Assembly (NCBI GenBank): GCA_944326265.1
Contig: CALVDE010000001.1
Location: 248,001 to 312,000, forward strand
Direction of reading: 5' to 3'
DNA: 64,000 nt
Origin: an uncultured Bacteroidales bacterium
GTDB taxonomy: Bacteria > Bacteroidota > Bacteroidia > Bacteroidales > UBA932
Shown: in pieces, positions 61,082-64,000 of the stretch
How positions within the stretch are numbered: position 1 is the stretch's first letter
Layout of the letters: each line of letters begins with the position of its first letter
The notes under the pieces: model-generated
Database searches by the model: none
What the model was told of the DNA's origin: nothing
The model's input: the letters and a program-made list of their open reading frames with translations, nothing else
Program-made: the position numbers and the translations under genes

Positions 61082-61130
61082 ATAGGAAAAATGGGCCGGA
61101 AAGTGTCACATTTTTCCCCGGCTCCTATTT
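61080..61130 (+). terminator. Hairpin after fba with two competing folds
   Basis: AAATAGGA (61080-61087) pairs with TCCTATTT (61123-61130), with GCCGG/CCGGC (61095-61099 and 61118-61122) inside it. Alternatively GGAAAAATG pairs with CATTTTTCC (61085-61093 and 61109-61117), which excludes the first stem but leaves GCCGG/CCGGC able to form a pseudoknot. Confidence 0.5.
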
Positions 61131-61188
61131 AAAAGTGTAGTTTTTGATAAATTATAGAAACAGTATTAATCAATAATTATTTAAACGT

Positions 61189-61770
61189 ATGAAAACGAAA
61201 TTTTTCCCTATTGTGTGCGCAGGTCTCGCAGTTATCATGGCAGTGTCTTCCTGCGGCGGTCAGAAACAGGTTGTCAATTCCGGCAAGACAGAGATTCTCA
61301 TGCCTTTCAGCTCTCCTGAGTATATAACTGACGCTGATTTCTTCCGCGCAACCGCTTCAGGTACCAGCAAGAACATGGAGATGGCCAGGACAGCAGCTGA
61401 CCTCAATGCCCGCAACGCTCTTGCCGCACAGGTTTCCACTATCGTGAAGACAGTTACCGAGAGGTATATGAACCAGGTCGACATTGACAACAAGTCGGAG
61501 TTCGCCTCCAAGCTCGAGACCAACACCCGTCTTATCGTCAACCAGGAGCTCCAGGGAGCCATCGTAAAGGGCACCAAGGCTTATCAGAACGATGACGGTT
61601 CCTATGAGTTCTGGATCAACATCGAGATGCCCCGTGCCGTTATCGCTGACGGTATCGAGGAGGCTATCAGCAAGGATGAGAAACTTGCCGTTGACTTTGA
61701 CCAGCACCTCTTCATGAAGACTTTTGACGAGGAGATGGCCGCTTATCAGCAGCAGAACACTCCCCGCTAG
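61189..61770 (+). CDS. LPP20-like lipoprotein
   Basis: 193 residues with lipoprotein signal FFPIVCAGLAVIMAVSSC. The mature part has FFRATASGTSKNMEMARTAADLNARNALAAQV, the pattern of LPP20/FlgT-N type domains in which a Ala-rich helix with A-x-x-x-A-R-x-x-L follows an ATASG strand, and later YEFWINIEMPRAVI. Function in the envelope is unknown. It precedes the transglutaminase-like gene by 74 bases with a hairpin between them. Confidence 0.75.
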   Translation: MKTKFFPIVCAGLAVIMAVSSCGGQKQVVNSGKTEILMPFSSPEYITDADFFRATASGTSKNMEMARTAADLNARNALAAQVSTIVKTVTERYMNQVDIDNKSEFASKLETNTRLIVNQELQGAIVKGTKAYQNDDGSYEFWINIEMPRAVIADGIEEAISKDEKLAVDFDQHLFMKTFDEEMAAYQQQNTPR

Positions 61771-61790
61771 TATTTTAACTTTTGAGTTTT

Positions 61791-61832
61791 AAAGCTCCCT
61801 CTTGCTGAATGTGCGGTGGGAGCTTTGTTTTA
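61791..61832 (+). terminator. Terminator or attenuator between the lipoprotein and transglutaminase-like genes
   Basis: AAAGCTCCC (61791-61799) pairs perfectly with GGGAGCTTT (61818-61826), 9 bp, followed by GTTTT. It ends 13 bases before the next ATG, so partial readthrough would link the two genes. Confidence 0.6.
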
Positions 61833-61844
61833 AAGAATACTGCC

Positions 61845-63290
61845 ATGAACATCAGGAAAATATTTTTGTCGATAATCGTCCTTTCTGCCGTAGTCCTGCC
61901 GGGACAGGCGCAGAATGACTCGTTCCTGGATTTCTACAGACAGAGGACCCAGGAATTCAAGGACTGGCGTTCCAAGGCCAATTCCGAATTTACCGAATAT
62001 CTTGCCGCCGCATGGCAGGAGTTTATGGTGCAGAGAGGAAAAGAAGATCCCATAGGACCGGTGGCGGAGGAGCCGGTGTATTACAATCCGCAGGAACATC
62101 AGAGTGCCTCCCACGGTCTGCCGGCTTCCGGCCGTATGGCTGTGCCTGCCGTTGTGGCTCCGGTGCCTGCGGTGGCGGCCGAATATGCCGGGAACGGAAT
62201 GGTGTCAATAGACTTTTTCGGGCTGCAGGAAAGTGTGCCGTTTGCCGAGAACATGCGGCTTCCGCGCATAATGGCTTCCGAGCAGGATGCGTCCAAAGGA
62301 TGGAACGTGCTGTCCCAGTCGGACTTCATGCCGGCAGTGGAGGCGTTCCAGGACATGCGTGACAAGCATGCGCTCAGTGACTGGGCCCTTTATACTGCCG
62401 TCAAGAAGTACACGGATGCAGTATATATAGAGGAGTATGTCAATGAGAAAGTGCTGACGCAGATGTTCATTCTCAGCCAGATGCAATACAAGGCGAGGGT
62501 CGGCTCCTCGGGTGGCGAGCTCATACTGCTTCTGCCGTTTACCGCACCGATCTATCAGGTGTCCTATATCTCGGACGGTGACGAGGACTTTTATATATTC
62601 TCTTATTCCAGACTCAACAGCCAGGACCCTCTCTATACGTTCTCGGATGATTTCTCCGGGGCGGACAGGAAGCTGGACCTGGTGATAGACAAGCAGATGG
62701 TAGTCGATTATGATTACTACAGGCTCAAGACCCTTGCAAGCTGGGCGCAGTATGTGGACGAGGAGGTCAAAGTGCCTCTCAACATCCCCTGCGTGAAGTT
62801 TACCCTGGATTATCCGCAGTCCGATCTGCTGATTTACCATCGCTCTGCCGTCGATCCCGAGCTGCAGAAGGCCGTATTTACCCAAGTGCGCTACAAGATT
62901 CTCAAGGACGGCATGGACGAGCTGGAGGCCGTGGGGTTTGTCCTGACGCTCATCCAGAGAGGGTTCGACTATAAGACGGACTACGAGATGTTCGGACGCT
63001 CCAAGCCGCTTTTCGTCGAGGAGTCATTCTATTATGGCGCCAACAACTGCAAGGACCGTGTCCTTCTGTTCTCGTGGCTGGTCAAGGACCTTCTTGGGCT
63101 CGACGTAGCCATGTTCTGCTACAAGGGGCATGTGGCATGCGGAGTGGCCCTGCCGGGAGAGGTGACAGGTGACGGTTATGACTTTGAGGGCCGCAGATAT
63201 GTGATGTGCGATCCTACGTATATCGGAGCTCCCGTAGGAGCCACCATGCCTAAGTACCGCGATGTCCAGCCTCAGATAATCCTGCTTTGA
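61845..63290 (+). CDS. Exported transglutaminase-like cysteine protein
   Basis: 481 residues from ATG 61845 (MNIRKIFLSIIVLSAVVLPGQAQ, a signal peptide); the frame is open upstream but overlaps the hairpin. The middle holds LILLLPFTAPIYQVSYISDGDEDFYIFSY. The C-terminal part has a transglutaminase-type Cys-His-Asp order: YGANNCKDRVLLFSWLVKDL, CYKGHVACGV and RYVMCDPTYIGAPVG. A periplasmic protease or cross-linking fold is likely. Neighbouring LPP20-like lipoprotein may be its partner. No close named family is recognised. Confidence 0.68.
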   Translation: MNIRKIFLSIIVLSAVVLPGQAQNDSFLDFYRQRTQEFKDWRSKANSEFTEYLAAAWQEFMVQRGKEDPIGPVAEEPVYYNPQEHQSASHGLPASGRMAVPAVVAPVPAVAAEYAGNGMVSIDFFGLQESVPFAENMRLPRIMASEQDASKGWNVLSQSDFMPAVEAFQDMRDKHALSDWALYTAVKKYTDAVYIEEYVNEKVLTQMFILSQMQYKARVGSSGGELILLLPFTAPIYQVSYISDGDEDFYIFSYSRLNSQDPLYTFSDDFSGADRKLDLVIDKQMVVDYDYYRLKTLASWAQYVDEEVKVPLNIPCVKFTLDYPQSDLLIYHRSAVDPELQKAVFTQVRYKILKDGMDELEAVGFVLTLIQRGFDYKTDYEMFGRSKPLFVEESFYYGANNCKDRVLLFSWLVKDLLGLDVAMFCYKGHVACGVALPGEVTGDGYDFEGRRYVMCDPTYIGAPVGATMPKYRDVQPQIILL

Positions 63291-63317
63291 GCGGGAGCGG
63301 GGCAGCCGGACTGACAT

Positions 63318-63349
63318 TTTGTCCAGTATGTCTTCTGGCAATGTTTTTG
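63318..63349 (+). promoter_or_regulatory. Probable grpE-dnaJ promoter
   Basis: TTTG (63318-63321), 20 bases, TGTTTTTG (63342-63349), one mismatch from TAnnTTTG, 35 bases before grpE. Confidence 0.45.
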
Positions 63350-63383
63350 TTGTTACCCCTTGCGGTTTTAAATTCAACATACG

Positions 63384-63971
63384 ATGGAAGAGAAGAAAGA
63401 TATAAATAAAGAACCGGCTGAGGAAACGGTGGAGAAGGAGGTCGTGGCGGAGGAACCGCAGCCTGAGCCGCACGAGAAGAAAAAGAAGTCCGAGAAGGGG
63501 GACAAGACCCGTCACAGGGATGAGGAGCTGAAGGCCCTTCAGGCCAGGATGGATGAGGTCAGCGACAAGTACGTAAGGCTTGCAGCGGAGTTTGACAATT
63601 ACCGCAGACGCACGGCCAAGGAACGTCTTGAGCTCATATCGACGGCAGGAGAGGATGTCATCAAAGGCATGCTTCCTGTGCTGGATGACTGCGAGAGGGC
63701 GCTTCAGGTTCTTCGTGAGTCCGGCTCCGACAAGGCCGCGATCGAGGGTACCGAGCTGATATTCAATAAGCTGATGACATATCTCAAAGGTCGCGGTCTC
63801 AGTGTGATAGAAGCCGTCGGCAAGGAACTGGACACTGACTATCACGAGGCAGTGGCTCAGTTCCCTGTGCAGGAAAGCGACAAAAAGAACAGGATAGTGG
63901 ATGTGATTCAGCAAGGATACATGCTGAATGACAAGGTTATACGTTTTGCAAAAGTAGTAGTGGGGGTGTAG
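63384..63971 (+). CDS. grpE: Nucleotide exchange factor GrpE
   Basis: 195 residues. A charged N-terminal tail (EEKKDINKEPAEETVEKEV and KKKKSEKGDKTRHRD) leads into the long dimerising helix LKALQARMDEVSDKYVRLAAEFDNYRRRTAKER, then the head domain with LPVLDDCERAL and the conserved end DYHEAVAQFPVQE, KNRIVDVIQQGYMLNDKVIRFAKVVVGV. It releases ADP from DnaK. The dnaJ gene starts 6 bases after the stop. Confidence 0.96.
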   Translation: MEEKKDINKEPAEETVEKEVVAEEPQPEPHEKKKKSEKGDKTRHRDEELKALQARMDEVSDKYVRLAAEFDNYRRRTAKERLELISTAGEDVIKGMLPVLDDCERALQVLRESGSDKAAIEGTELIFNKLMTYLKGRGLSVIEAVGKELDTDYHEAVAQFPVQESDKKNRIVDVIQQGYMLNDKVIRFAKVVVGV

Positions 63972-63977
63972 TGGACA

Positions 63978-64000
63978 ATGGCAGAGAAAAGAGATTATTA
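63978..64000 (+). CDS. dnaJ: Chaperone DnaJ, first codons only (window-edge partial)
   Basis: ATG at 63978 is followed by codons for AEKRDYY, matching the start of Bacteroidetes DnaJ proteins, in the expected position after grpE. Only seven or eight residues are visible, so the call rests largely on gene order. Confidence 0.8.

Overview
The window looks like a chromosomal segment of a Bacteroidales bacterium, probably a gut or other animal-associated lineage. The evidence is the recurrent TTTG-N19/20-TAnnTTTG type promoter, the L28-L33-DUF4295 ribosomal cluster, DUF1460 and DUF2490 envelope proteins, a Putative_porin barrel, weak Shine-Dalgarno use and a large mosaic capsule/O-antigen type locus. 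Most of the sequence is moderately GC-rich; about 21.2-32.5 kb is visibly AT-rich and looks acquired. I cannot place it below order level. No rRNA, tRNA, CRISPR array or recognisable insertion sequence was seen; the one structural RNA found is RNase P RNA.

Layout. 0-3.3 kb: end of lepB, rpmB, rpmG, the small ribosomal protein DUF4295, a zinc metallopeptidase and a TlpA-like lipoprotein. 3.4-8.1 kb (minus): M16 peptidase, DUF1460 and DUF2490 proteins. 8.2-11.3 kb (minus): rnpB, an old-yellow-enzyme reductase coupled to a true steroid 5-alpha-reductase homologue, and an acyl-ACP thioesterase. 11.4-13.9 kb: pyrG and a glutamine cyclotransferase.

13.9-41.2 kb is the surface-polysaccharide region. 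A membrane 4,6-dehydratase (PglF/WbpM-like) opens it. After two orphan genes come UDP-glucose dehydrogenase, flanked by an intact and a deleted copy of one ParE toxin, and a broken PIN-toxin locus. The AT-rich core holds flippase, polymerase, two GT2 glycosyltransferases, two CapA-like proteins, two ATP-grasp enzymes of polysaccharide type and opine/saccharopine-dehydrogenase-like proteins. A carrier-protein module follows: adenylation enzyme, GNAT, ACP, KAS III, second ACP, two SDRs. The block closes with two hexapeptide acyltransferases (one inside the core), a PglC-like initiating transferase and a PglE-like aminotransferase. Together these suggest a Wzx/Wzy glycan begun on a bacillosamine-type sugar, containing uronic acid, and decorated with amino-acid or opine amides and a dedicated ACP-made acyl group. 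The decoration is inference. A candidate GNAT toxin-antitoxin pair sits inside the block.

41.3-43.0 kb carries a HEPN-like orphan and an Rpn-family nuclease. 43.1-48.8 kb (minus) is a complete CusCBA/CzcCBA-type metal efflux operon with a very histidine-rich adaptor. 48.9-51.0 kb (minus) pairs a MurU-like nucleotidyltransferase with an AmgK-like sugar kinase fused to a RapZ C-terminal domain. 51.1-55.8 kb: Asp-Ser-rich putative porin, MltF-like lytic transglycosylase and an RluA pseudouridine synthase. 55.8-64 kb is housekeeping: panB, dnaK, nadD (short C-terminus), gmk, fba, an LPP20-like lipoprotein next to a transglutaminase-like protein, grpE and the first codons of dnaJ.
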